Origin: Lewinellaceae bacterium
GTDB taxonomy: Bacteria > Bacteroidota > Bacteroidia > Chitinophagales > Saprospiraceae
Length of the DNA stretch: 64,000 nt
NCBI GenBank assembly: GCA_020636105.1
Contig: JACJYL010000001.1
Location: 124,001 to 188,000, forward strand
Direction: 5' to 3'
Part shown: positions 9,766 to 17,323 of the stretch, one piece after another
How the letters are laid out: each line of letters opens with the position of its first letter
How positions within the stretch are numbered: position 1 is the stretch's first letter
The notes under the pieces: generated by a model
What the model was told of the DNA's origin: nothing
Seen by the model: only the letters and a program-made list of their open reading frames with translations
The model's database searches: none
Program-made: the position numbers and the translations under genes

Positions 9766-9954
9766 TTCAGGCAATGGTTGCAAAAAATAAATAAAAGTCT
9801 ATAAATAAATGTATATTATTTCATATGTTTGTTATTAGTTGTATCGAATTAAAATGCTGAATTCCTGCCTTTTTTCGATTTCATATAAATTAAAAGCGGG
9901 TGATTCATTTTCAATCAGATAAAATTTTTAATCTTCTAATCTAAACTTTAGCAC

Positions 9955-10926
9955 ATGGGTACTAATGGACAATCTTCGTGGCTGGATTCAGAAGCCGGGC
10001 AACAGCTCGAGCAAAAGCTGGCGGCGGAAAAAACCCTGAAAGCTTTAGACCATATTCTGGATCGCATAGATACGATCGAAAAAGCCGTTGAGGGGCTTTC
10101 GATGGCTATGTCCCGGGGACCGGGTTTGGTAAGTATGGCGGCTGATGTTGTCGATGAAGGATATTCCAAAGCCGCAGCACGCGGTGTGGATATTGATCAG
10201 CGACTCAATGCTGCACTCGAAATTGCCGAAAAACTGACCGCTCCGGAAATGGTAGAAAAGCTTAGTGGTTTGTTTAAGTTTGTCGATCAGGCCCCCGGGA
10301 TGATGAGCATGACAGCCGATATCGTCGATGAGGGATATCGGAATGCAACTTCCCGTGGGGTTGATATTGACAAAAGATTACAGGCCGCACTTGATTTGGC
10401 GGAAAGGCTGACCGCACCGGAAATGATCCACAAGCTCAACGGTTTATTCGATCTGGTGAACCAGGCTCCCGGCATGGTGAGTATGGTGGCCGACATCGCC
10501 GATGAGACCTATCAAAATGCCGTGAAAAAAGGCATCGATATCGACAAACGGCTTCAGGCCGCACTTGAATTGTCGGAAAGACTGACCGCTCCGGAAACGG
10601 TGGAGAAGTTCTACGGCATGCTCGAATTTGCGGATCAACTGCCGGGTATGATGGCAATGATGCTTGATACTTTTGACTCGGAAATCCGAAAGGCCGTCAA
10701 TGAAGGGCTGGATCTCGATGCTTTGAAAGATTTTCTCAGCGGGCTGACCATGGCCATCTCCAAAGCCAGTGAGATGCCTCCGGCTCGCGTAGGCGGACCT
10801 TTAGGCCTGATGCGTTCCATGAAGGACGAAGACCGTCAGAAGTCTTTGAGTTTCCTCATGGATTTTGCCAAGGCTTTCGGCCAATACATGAAACACCGGG
10901 ATCTGGGTTTTAGACCTTTGAAATAA
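9955..10926 (+). CDS. DUF1641 protein with 58-residue tandem repeats, probable SQR partner
   Basis: 323 residues, soluble. After an N-terminal helix (1-54) there are three near-identical 58-residue units opening at residues 56, 114 and 172, and a diverged fourth from 230. Each has the pattern PGMxSMxADIxDExY, then GVDIDKRLQAALxLxERLTAPE. The C-terminus has VGGPLGLMRSMKDEDRQKS, a DUF1641-like signature (family call from knowledge). DUF1641 proteins are commonly encoded beside sulfide:quinone oxidoreductase-type flavoproteins. Here the SQR start lies 44 bases downstream on the same strand, so the two are very likely cotranscribed. A role as accessory or docking subunit is inferred. Ordinary family members carry one such unit; the tandem expansion is unusual. 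Confidence 0.82.
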   Translation: MGTNGQSSWLDSEAGQQLEQKLAAEKTLKALDHILDRIDTIEKAVEGLSMAMSRGPGLVSMAADVVDEGYSKAAARGVDIDQRLNAALEIAEKLTAPEMVEKLSGLFKFVDQAPGMMSMTADIVDEGYRNATSRGVDIDKRLQAALDLAERLTAPEMIHKLNGLFDLVNQAPGMVSMVADIADETYQNAVKKGIDIDKRLQAALELSERLTAPETVEKFYGMLEFADQLPGMMAMMLDTFDSEIRKAVNEGLDLDALKDFLSGLTMAISKASEMPPARVGGPLGLMRSMKDEDRQKSLSFLMDFAKAFGQYMKHRDLGFRPLK

Positions 10927-10970
10927 TTATTTTGAATCCATTTTAACAAACAAGAAAAACAATATAAATC

Positions 10971-12167
10971 ATGGCACATCACGAAGTTGTCGTTGTAGGA
11001 GGAGGAAGCGCAGGTCTTGCTGTAGCTGCTCAACTTTTAAATCAGAAACATGCCCCTGAAGTAGCAATAATAGATCCTTCTGAAAAGCACTATTACCAAC
11101 CCATCTGGACGCTGGTAGGCGGAGGGGTATTTCCCAAAGAAATTTCAGAAAGAGACCAGAAAGATTATATTCCGTTGGGAGCCACCTGGATCAAGGACAA
11201 AGTAGCTTCTTTTGATCCTGATCATAACAGTATTCAGCTTGCCGGCGGAGATAGTGTGACGTACGATTATCTCGTTGTTGCAGCAGGTATCCAGATCAAT
11301 TGGGGAGCCATTCCCGGACTAAAAGAAAGTGTAGGTAAGCCGGGAACAGGCGTATGTTCCAACTATTCCTATGATACTGTCGGTAGCACCTGGGATAATA
11401 TTAAAGCCATTAAATCCGGAACGGCCTTATTTACCCAACCCAACACACCTATCAAGTGTGGAGGCGCGCCGCAAAAAATTATGTACCTGGCCTGTAATCA
11501 CTTTGAACGCGAAGGGATTCGTCCTAATGTTGACGTGAAATTCATGAGTGCAGCAGGAGGCATTTTCGCAGTGCCGAAATATGCGGCTGCATTGAATAAA
11601 GTGGTTGCGAATTATGGTATTGAGACCCATTACGGTCATGACCTGGTGGAAATTCGTGCCGATAAAAAAGAAGCGGATTTTGTCAAACTGGCTACCGGGG
11701 AAAAAATGACCATGAAGTATGATATGATTCACGTCACGCCTCCGCAAGGACCTCCGGATTTTATTAAAAATAGTCCTTTGGCGGCAGAAACAGGCTGGGT
11801 GAATGTAGATAAGCATACCACTCAACATGTCAAATATCCAAACGTATTTTCATTAGGAGATTGTAGCAGTCTGCCGACTTCAAAAACGGGGGCTGCCATC
11901 CGGAAACAGGCACCGACGACTACCGCCAACATCATGTCAATGATTGCCGGCAGGCCATTGTCTGCTTCTTACGACGGATATACTTCCTGTCCTTTGGTTA
12001 CCGGATACGGCAAACTTATCCTCGCTGAATTCTCCGGTTATACCAATGAGCCCGAGGAGTCCTTCCCGTTCAACCAGGCAGAAGAGCGCTATAGTATGTA
12101 TGCTTTGAAAGCTTACGGCTTGCCCAGAATGTACTGGCATGGGATGTTGAAAGGTAGAGAGTTCTAA
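10971..12167 (+). CDS. sqr: Sulfide:quinone oxidoreductase-like flavoprotein
   Basis: 398 residues. Oxidises sulfide to sulfane sulfur and passes electrons to the membrane quinone pool. The N-terminal FAD-binding motif is VVVVGGGSAGLAVAAQL (residues 6-22), and the second FAD-binding stretch is NVFSLGDCSSLP (291-302). Cysteines at 129, 163 and 340 (GTGVCSNY, PIKCGGAPQK, YTSCPLVTGYGK) are in the places expected for the redox-active and polysulfide-bridging Cys of SQR, and the CPLVTGYGK signature is typical. The length fits the family. It sits downstream of the DUF1641 gene and near DUF2892, Crp and ArsR genes, which supports a sulfide-detoxification or energy module. Exact SQR type was not assigned. 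Confidence 0.9.
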   Translation: MAHHEVVVVGGGSAGLAVAAQLLNQKHAPEVAIIDPSEKHYYQPIWTLVGGGVFPKEISERDQKDYIPLGATWIKDKVASFDPDHNSIQLAGGDSVTYDYLVVAAGIQINWGAIPGLKESVGKPGTGVCSNYSYDTVGSTWDNIKAIKSGTALFTQPNTPIKCGGAPQKIMYLACNHFEREGIRPNVDVKFMSAAGGIFAVPKYAAALNKVVANYGIETHYGHDLVEIRADKKEADFVKLATGEKMTMKYDMIHVTPPQGPPDFIKNSPLAAETGWVNVDKHTTQHVKYPNVFSLGDCSSLPTSKTGAAIRKQAPTTTANIMSMIAGRPLSASYDGYTSCPLVTGYGKLILAEFSGYTNEPEESFPFNQAEERYSMYALKAYGLPRMYWHGMLKGREF

Positions 12168-12196
12168 CGGGTAGAAAATGATTTTAAACATGAGTC

Positions 12197-12237
12197 ATCC
12201 CGAATTTCATCTAATCAGATTAAATTCGGGATTTTTC
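12197..12237 (+). terminator. Terminator of the DUF1641-SQR operon
   Basis: ATCCCGAATTT (12197-12207) pairs perfectly over 11 bp with AAATTCGGGAT (12222-12232), followed by a T-rich run. The left arm also forms part of the terminal inverted repeat of the spacer. Confidence 0.75.
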
Positions 12238-12260
12238 TTTTACAAAAGAAATAAACCGCA

Positions 12261-12483
12261 AAACCTGCCTTCCGTCGCGGCAGCAGGCAAGGTTTAAAAC
12301 AAGTAACCGCAAAATTTAGAAGTGTTTGGGTCGTGGGTTAGGTGTTTTGCGACAAAAAATGACTTTTTTCCAAAACCCAAACCTTTTGCCCACTCACTTT
12401 TACACCCGCCTTCCTGCGTCAGCAGGCAGGTTTTAAATTCCTTGTTTTACACCTGCCTTCCTGCGTCTGCAGGCAGGTTTTAC
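12261..12483. repeat. Three copies of a GC-rich palindromic (REP-like) repeat
   Basis: Related units lie at 12261-12295, 12402-12435 and 12450-12483. The last two share CGCCTTCCTGCGTC or TGCCTTCCTGCGTC, then AGCAGGCAGG or TGCAGGCAGG, then TTTTA. Each can fold through CCTGC/GCAGG arms. The units are far more GC-rich than their A/T-rich surroundings, which is typical of dispersed intergenic palindromes. Genome-wide copy number cannot be judged from here. Confidence 0.6.
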
Positions 12484-12569
12484 ATTTAAAAAATACTTCA
12501 AATAATCAAAAAATTTCTATTTCAGACAGTTTTTGAAAATTCGGGATGAACTCATGTTTTTTATAATCC

Positions 12570-12782
12570 CTATTCTTTTTTACCCTTGGTATTCAATCCC
12601 ACCAGCGTGTACAATGGGCAGAAGTTAACCAAAGCCGTTAATGCAAATACTACGGCTACAATTGCGAGGATAATTCCAAGCGTGGAAGCAATGGCGACTT
12701 TTCCCATGAACAATACTACTGCGATGACAAGGGCAACGATTAAACGAATCATTTTGTCTGTGTTACCAACATTCTTTTTCAT
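12570..12782 (-). CDS. DUF2892 small inner-membrane protein
   Basis: 70 residues. MKKNVGNTDKMIRLIVALVI is the characteristic DUF2892 opening (as in the membrane part of YgaP-like proteins), followed by two hydrophobic segments (about 11-30 and 33-52) and NFCPLYTLVGLNTKGK, the usual family ending with a Cys. Family members are often encoded with rhodaneses or sulfide-handling genes; here SQR converges on it. The molecular function is not established. Confidence 0.88.
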   Translation of the reverse strand: MKKNVGNTDKMIRLIVALVIAVVLFMGKVAIASTLGIILAIVAVVFALTALVNFCPLYTLVGLNTKGKKE

Positions 12783-12821
12783 AATATCCTAAGGTTTTAA
12801 CCCTCCGTGAATTCGAAAGGC

Positions 12822-12920
12822 TTATTTAATAATAAAATACTTAATGATGAATCCCAGGCCTGACATTATGCCGACGCAGAGGATACAAACCAATATTAAT
12901 TTTAATACTTTGTTCATCAT
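12822..12920 (-). CDS. 32-residue single-span membrane peptide
   Basis: A short open frame, MMNKVLKLILVCILCVGIMS and then GLGFIIKYFIIK, with stop at 12822-12824. It starts with two ATGs (12920 and 12917), carries positive charges at both ends and one hydrophobic helix with two Cys. It lies between DUF2892 and the Crp/Fnr gene on the same strand, so it could belong to that unit. No family was recognised; it could be a chance frame, but the composition and ideal membrane topology argue for a real gene. Confidence 0.5.
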   Translation of the reverse strand: MMNKVLKLILVCILCVGIMSGLGFIIKYFIIK

Positions 12921-12977
12921 GGTTAATTATGCAGCATAAAAATAGGGAATAAAGAGAGGGAGTGTAGGTGACTTTTG

Positions 12978-13652
12978 TCACTTTGAAGTATTTTTTCTTT
13001 CAAAAAGTGACTGATGGAGTTTTACGTTGTTCCTGGATAGCGTAATTAAACCGGTTTTTTCCATTTGTTTGAGTATACGGGAGATGACTTCACGGGAGGT
13101 TGCAAGGTCCAGCGCGATTTCCTGGTGCGAGATATTTAGGCTATGGGTTTGCTGGCTTTGAGCCCTTTTTAACAAGTGTTGGATGATTCTTTCGTGCATA
13201 TTGGAAAAGGCAACGCTCTCAATGGTAAGGATCATTTCATCAAAACGAAGACTGAACGTTTCAATGATAAAATGTTGCCAGCCGGGATATTTTTTGTTGA
13301 AATCATATACGACATTCACGGGAACGGTGAGCAAATGGGTTTCCTTCATCGTGATCGCCCTGACCTTACTTTTTTCCCGCCGCAACACACTGGTGAGGGT
13401 CATGGCACAGGATTGTCCTGCGGTGATGTAATAAAGAAAGACCTCCCGGCCTTTTTCGTCTATCCTGGAAACTTTGACGGAACCTTTGAGTACGAGCGGA
13501 ACGGCATTGATGTAAATGTTTTCTTGGAGAATTTCCACTTCATTGGGTACCTTCATGAACTGACTGTGTTCGGCGAGTGCCTCCACCAGATCCAGTTGGT
13601 CAAAAATGGGAAAAAAGGTTCTGAGCGCGCCTATTTTTTCGAGCTTATCCAT
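12978..13652 (-). CDS. Crp/Fnr-family transcriptional regulator (second of a tandem pair)
   Basis: 225 residues from the ATG at 13652; the longer frame to 13691 would lie inside the upstream gene. An N-terminal cyclic-nucleotide-binding-type beta-roll (about 20-120, with EVFLYYITAGQSCAM) leads into a dimer helix and a C-terminal HTH with HQEIALDLATSREVISRILK (about 170-190). Its start overlaps the stop of the upstream paralogue by 8 bases (ATGGATAA), so translation is probably coupled. No Fnr-type four-Cys iron-sulfur cluster pattern is present. Position beside SQR and DUF2892 suggests control of sulfur or redox genes (inference). Confidence 0.88.
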   Translation of the reverse strand: MDKLEKIGALRTFFPIFDQLDLVEALAEHSQFMKVPNEVEILQENIYINAVPLVLKGSVKVSRIDEKGREVFLYYITAGQSCAMTLTSVLRREKSKVRAITMKETHLLTVPVNVVYDFNKKYPGWQHFIIETFSLRFDEMILTIESVAFSNMHERIIQHLLKRAQSQQTHSLNISHQEIALDLATSREVISRILKQMEKTGLITLSRNNVKLHQSLFERKNTSK

Positions 13653-14289
13653 TGATGAGCTCGATCTTATTCCGGCCCAGTTTGACTTCACCTTCTTTTT
13701 CGAGTTGTTTCAGCAGCCTTGAAATGGCCTCACGGGAGGCATTGAGATCATAGGCTATTTGTTGGTGCGTTGCATTGATGACGTTAGAATCGGTGGCTTT
13801 GGCCTTTTTTTCGAGGTAGGCAATAAGACGCTGGTCCATTTTCTGAAAGGCAATGCTGTCGATGGTTTTGATCAATTGGTTCATCCTGTCGTCATAGGAC
13901 ATGAGGATGAAATTTTTCCAGCTGTGGTATTTTACCATCCACTGGTCCATATACCGGATGGGAATGGCAATAACCTGTGTCTTTTCCTCAGCCACGGTTC
14001 GGATTTCACTTTTTTTATTCATCATGCAACAGGTAAAGGACATTGAGCAGGTTTCTCCCGGCGCAAGGTAATACAGGAATAACTCGTTTCCTTCCTCATC
14101 TTCCCTGGACACTTTTATCGAACCCTCCAGAATCAGGGGCACAAAACGAACGTAACTCCCATAATCCATAATGACCTCATCGGCACTGAACTGCATTAAT
14201 TTTCCTACGGTAGCAATTTCCTCCTGCAGACTTTTTTCCGCTATTTGAGGATATTTTTTTTGGAGGAGTTGGAGTAAGTGATGATCCAT
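13645..14289 (-). CDS. Crp/Fnr-family transcriptional regulator (first of a tandem pair)
   Basis: 214 residues. The beta-roll sensor domain carries GNELFLYYLAPGETCSM, then SFTCCMMNKKSEIRT, giving three Cys close together where the downstream paralogue has only one. The C-terminal HTH reads HQQIAYDLNASREAISRLLK. Its stop overlaps the start of the second regulator, forming a coupled pair. Such regulators bind palindromic operators as homodimers; two paralogues in one operon could also form heterodimers. A thiol-based signal is possible given the Cys cluster and the neighbouring sulfide genes, but this is inference only. Confidence 0.88.
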   Translation of the reverse strand: MDHHLLQLLQKKYPQIAEKSLQEEIATVGKLMQFSADEVIMDYGSYVRFVPLILEGSIKVSREDEEGNELFLYYLAPGETCSMSFTCCMMNKKSEIRTVAEEKTQVIAIPIRYMDQWMVKYHSWKNFILMSYDDRMNQLIKTIDSIAFQKMDQRLIAYLEKKAKATDSNVINATHQQIAYDLNASREAISRLLKQLEKEGEVKLGRNKIELING

Positions 14290-14335
14290 TTTTTTTAGGT
14301 GGTTGGTTAGAAGGTTACAGAATCTAATATTGAGC

Positions 14336-14713
14336 TTACCTTGGAGGATTGTATTTAATGTTGAGGCTAATCCATATAGAACGGGCCAGTCTGAAAATCA
14401 CCACGAAAAATATGGCAAAAAAAGCTACCAGCATACCAAAAGAGGTCATGAGGCTAAAGTCAAAAACCCAGTGGAAAAGGAGCAGGAATCCAATGGAAAA
14501 GAAAGCCGTGAAAATATAAGACACAAACATTGCGCCATAATAAAACCCGGGTTCCGGTTCAAAATCCTGGTGACAAACGCGGCAGGATTTATGCATTTCG
14601 AAGGATTTTTTAAAGGAAAAGGATGTTGTTTTATACAGATCACCTTCCATACATCGTGGACACTTAAAGCCCAAAATACTGTAGGCCTTGGAGCCTTTTT
14701 TGAATAATGCCAT
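14336..14713 (-). CDS. DUF983 membrane protein
   Basis: 125 residues. N-terminal zinc-ribbon-like pairs CPRC (18-21) and CRVC (44-47) are followed by EPGFYYGAMFVSYIFTA and two membrane segments (about 55-80 and 88-110), the standard DUF983 layout. In other bacteria family members are found near respiratory or heme-copper oxidase genes. Here it is the gene just before the Crp/Fnr pair, on the same strand. Function unknown. Confidence 0.85.
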   Translation of the reverse strand: MALFKKGSKAYSILGFKCPRCMEGDLYKTTSFSFKKSFEMHKSCRVCHQDFEPEPGFYYGAMFVSYIFTAFFSIGFLLLFHWVFDFSLMTSFGMLVAFFAIFFVVIFRLARSIWISLNIKYNPPR

Positions 14714-14757
14714 TGAGTTTTAAAGTTGTTGGTTTGTGCTTTTAGACGGGGAAATAA

Positions 14758-15078
14758 TTACATGTTGCATTGACAATTTTCAAGGCATTCCAGAATCAGG
14801 GAAACATCTCTTTCTTTCAGCGAATAGTACATGCTTCTGCCTTCTCTTTTTACACTGAGAATTCCCTTCAACCTCATGTTTTGCAAGTGATGCGAAGTCA
14901 GGGATTGTTCCGTATCCAACATGTCGCAAATCTCTGAGACGGAAAGCCTGGGATGCTGTTCCAGTAGGTGAATAACGCCTAGCCGCATTGGGTGCGCTAC
15001 GGTCTTGAGAATGAATGCTGTACGTTCAAGCTTCTCAGCTAAATCGTTATTGATGACTTTTTTGTCTGTATTTTCCAT
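14758..15078 (-). CDS. ArsR-family winged-helix repressor
   Basis: 106 residues, a single ArsR-type winged helix: MRLGVIHLLEQHPRLSVSEI, recognition helix TEQSLTSHHLQNMRLKGIL and wing VKREGRSMYYSLK. Cys51 lies just before the recognition region, and Cys98, 102 and 104 form a cluster at the C-terminus (ECLENCQCNM). This arrangement could bind metal or form a disulfide/persulfide switch, as in sulfide-sensing ArsR members. Its location at the end of the sulfide island fits a role as the local sensor, but no operator was identified. Confidence 0.87.
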   Translation of the reverse strand: MENTDKKVINNDLAEKLERTAFILKTVAHPMRLGVIHLLEQHPRLSVSEICDMLDTEQSLTSHHLQNMRLKGILSVKREGRSMYYSLKERDVSLILECLENCQCNM

Positions 15079-15207
15079 AAGGACAAAGATATGAAAATAT
15101 GTTCATGCTTCCAAGGTAATCTTTTCTCCTTTTACTGCATGAAGGGTTAGTGGTTAATTAAAATAGTATTGCAGAGTATTCTTAACAAAAAAACAACTGA
15201 AGAGTTC

Positions 15208-15921
15208 TTACCCTTTCAATACTTTTTTATTTTCCACGGTAATAACCGAACCTTCAGCCAACATGATGGAAACGGGTTTACTTTGATCTAAAAAACCATA
15301 TTTTTTGCCATAGGTAAGTTCAAAGCTGGCATCGATTTTATAATCCTGAACCTCGTATTGCTGCCACCTCGGATGGGTGACCTCGTATTCATTGCTCTTT
15401 TTGTCATTGACAGCCGCATATCCCCAGTAATGTTCCGTAATGAATTCGGTTTCACTGCCGGATTCGATCAGGGAGGAGATTTTGGAAGCCTTCACCTCGA
15501 ATTCATTCCAGCGGGATCCTGTTTTCCATCGGTAGGCGACCTCGCGGGAATGTTCATCCTCCTGCCATAGGTGGTCCATCTTCAGGGTCTGATAATTTTC
15601 TTTATAAACCGTATTGGCTACAAAGGTCAATGCAGGTTTGGGCACGATTTCTTTAATAAAAACGACCCCACGGCGCCATTCCCCTTCAGCATATCTTTTG
15701 ACATAAAACCTCAGGTTGACTTCCTCGAAATTGACGTGAAAGGGAATTTTTATGCCCAGCAATTTGGTATTGAGAAACATAAAACCGACCAGGCTCAGGT
15801 AACACTTGCCTTGCCATAAATCCAGTTCGGTACCAAAAGGTACGTGATCTTTAAGGATAAGCGGATCAATTTCGTAATTCGCAATGGCCAGCTTACGCCA
15901 TTCTGCTTTGAGGAAACTCAT
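15208..15921 (-). CDS. DUF2071 (YqjF-like) protein
   Basis: 237 residues, cytosolic. It opens MSFLKAEWRKLAIANYEIDP and has the family's LDLWQGKCYLSLVGFMF, VNLRFYVKR and RRGVVFIKEIVPK stretches. The fold is related to acetoacetate decarboxylase-like proteins, but enzyme activity is not established for this family. It is read as a single gene, upstream of (and separated by 129 bases from) the ArsR gene on the same strand. Confidence 0.82.
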   Translation of the reverse strand: MSFLKAEWRKLAIANYEIDPLILKDHVPFGTELDLWQGKCYLSLVGFMFLNTKLLGIKIPFHVNFEEVNLRFYVKRYAEGEWRRGVVFIKEIVPKPALTFVANTVYKENYQTLKMDHLWQEDEHSREVAYRWKTGSRWNEFEVKASKISSLIESGSETEFITEHYWGYAAVNDKKSNEYEVTHPRWQQYEVQDYKIDASFELTYGKKYGFLDQSKPVSIMLAEGSVITVENKKVLKG

Positions 15922-15961
15922 ATTTTCTTGGTTAAAAGTAATTTTAAATAAACGAATTCTT

Positions 15962-16000
15962 TAAAACAAAAGTGCCATCCCTTTTTAAAAGAATGGCACT
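15962..16000 (-). terminator. Terminator of the beta-oxidation operon
   Basis: AGTGCCAT (15971-15978) pairs with ATGGCACT (15993-16000). On the minus strand the stem is followed by TTTTGTTTT. It lies just downstream of the thiolase stop. Confidence 0.7.
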
Positions 16001-16029
16001 CCGGCATTATTTTCAAAAACTTCATTGCA

Positions 16030-17202
16030 TCAATTCAGCAACTCATAAATTCCCGCAATGCCTTGTCCGCCACCCACACAAGCAGTGACCATACCGTATT
16101 TTTGATTGCGGCGACGCATTTCGTTGAATAGTTGCGTGGACAATTTCGCCCCGGTGCAGCCCAGCGGGTGGCCGAGTGCGATGGCGCCTCCGTTTACGTT
16201 TACAATATCGGGATTGAGTCCGGCTTCCTGGATCACAGCAAGGGATTGAGCGGCAAAGGCCTCATTCAGCTCAATTTGTTCAATGTCGTTTAAGGTTAAT
16301 CCTGCATGAGCCAGGGCTTTTGGAATGGCGGCACAGGGGCCAATGCCCATATACAGCGGATCCACTCCGGCAACACTGCATGAAACCAGCCTGGCAATAG
16401 GCTGCAGGTTGAGCTGCTTGACCATTTCCTCGCTGACTACAAGCACAAATGCCGCTCCGTCAGAGGTTTGGGAGGAATTTCCTGCGGTAACAATTCCGCC
16501 TTGTGCAAATACAGGGCGTAATTTTGAAAGGGCTTCCACGGTGGTTTCCCGGCGGACGCCTTCATCCGTATCCACGGTATGTTGGGAGGTGACCTTTTTA
16601 TTATCTTTCACAAAAACGTCTTCGACCGTTACGGGAACGATCTCGTCTTTAAACTTGCCTTCGTCAATGGCATTGGCTGCTTTTATATGAGAATGGTAGG
16701 AAAATTCATCGGATTGTTCCCGGGAGATGCCGTATTTCTTCCCTACGGCTTCTGCTGTAATGCCCATGCCAACCATATAATTTGGGTTCTCATTGGCTAC
16801 TTTATAGGCAGGAGCCAGTTTGTAACCCGTCATCGGTATCACACTCATGTTTTCCGTTCCGCCAGCGACATAAATATGCCCCATGCCCGCACGAATCTTG
16901 GCAACGGCAATGGAAATCGTTTCCAGTCCTGAGGCACAATACCGATTCACGGTCATACCGGGAACATCCTTCCCGAAGGCACGTAACGAAATTTGGCGCC
17001 CGATCTGGAATCCTTGTTCTCCTTCCGGATTGGCACAGCCGACGATAGTATCATCGATGAGCTTGGGATCTATTTCAGGCGTGTTGGCCAATAAGTGTTT
17101 CACAACGTCAACAGCCAGGTCATCGGCACGATAGTTTCTGAAACCGCCTTTTTTCGCTTTCCCAACGGCTGATCGATATGCTTTTACAATATATGCTTCC
17201 AT
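16030..17202 (-). CDS. fadA: Acetyl-CoA C-acyltransferase (thiolase)
   Basis: 390 residues from the ATG at 17202 (MEAYIVKAYRSAVGK, the usual family start); an in-frame GTG at 17220 adds only six residues. Performs the last step of fatty-acid beta-oxidation, splitting 3-ketoacyl-CoA with CoA. The nucleophilic Cys lies in NRYCASGLETI, and the other active-site motifs are NEAFAAQSLAV, GGAIALGHPLGCTGA and TACVGGGQG. It is downstream of the 3-hydroxyacyl-CoA dehydrogenase/hydratase gene, together forming a complete beta-oxidation multienzyme pair. A terminator follows. Confidence 0.93.
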   Translation of the reverse strand: MEAYIVKAYRSAVGKAKKGGFRNYRADDLAVDVVKHLLANTPEIDPKLIDDTIVGCANPEGEQGFQIGRQISLRAFGKDVPGMTVNRYCASGLETISIAVAKIRAGMGHIYVAGGTENMSVIPMTGYKLAPAYKVANENPNYMVGMGITAEAVGKKYGISREQSDEFSYHSHIKAANAIDEGKFKDEIVPVTVEDVFVKDNKKVTSQHTVDTDEGVRRETTVEALSKLRPVFAQGGIVTAGNSSQTSDGAAFVLVVSEEMVKQLNLQPIARLVSCSVAGVDPLYMGIGPCAAIPKALAHAGLTLNDIEQIELNEAFAAQSLAVIQEAGLNPDIVNVNGGAIALGHPLGCTGAKLSTQLFNEMRRRNQKYGMVTACVGGGQGIAGIYELLN

Positions 17203-17323
17203 GATTATTTTTTTGCTCACACATTTTGTGCTTTAGGACCTATGGATTTTTCGTCCTTTAAGCAGTCTTGATGGTGTGAATTAAAGTTTTAAAAAAAAGG
17301 ATTCATAAATCCAAAAAGTCCAA

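Larger units (their letters stand above)
12186..12558. repeat. 373-bp structured spacer bounded by 22-bp inverted repeats (MITE-like?)
   Basis: The convergent space between SQR and DUF2892 begins with AAACATGAGTCATCCCGAATTT (12186-12207, 22 bases). It ends (12536-12558) with the reverse complement of the same sequence carrying one extra T. Inside are an SQR terminator hairpin, three copies of a GC-rich palindromic repeat, and an inverted pair GTTTGGGT (12324-12331)/ACCCAAAC (12375-12382). No reading frame of note and no clear target-site duplication was seen. It could be a non-autonomous mobile element or a pair of similar terminators for the two converging genes. Confidence 0.5.

Noticed and set aside
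13176..13655. 159-codon plus-strand open frame
   Set aside because: It is opposite the Crp/Fnr gene with intact HTH and beta-roll motifs.
13653..13691. N-terminal extension of the second Crp/Fnr gene
   Set aside because: It would lie inside the upstream gene; the ATG at 13652 gives the usual 8-base coupled overlap and a normal family start.
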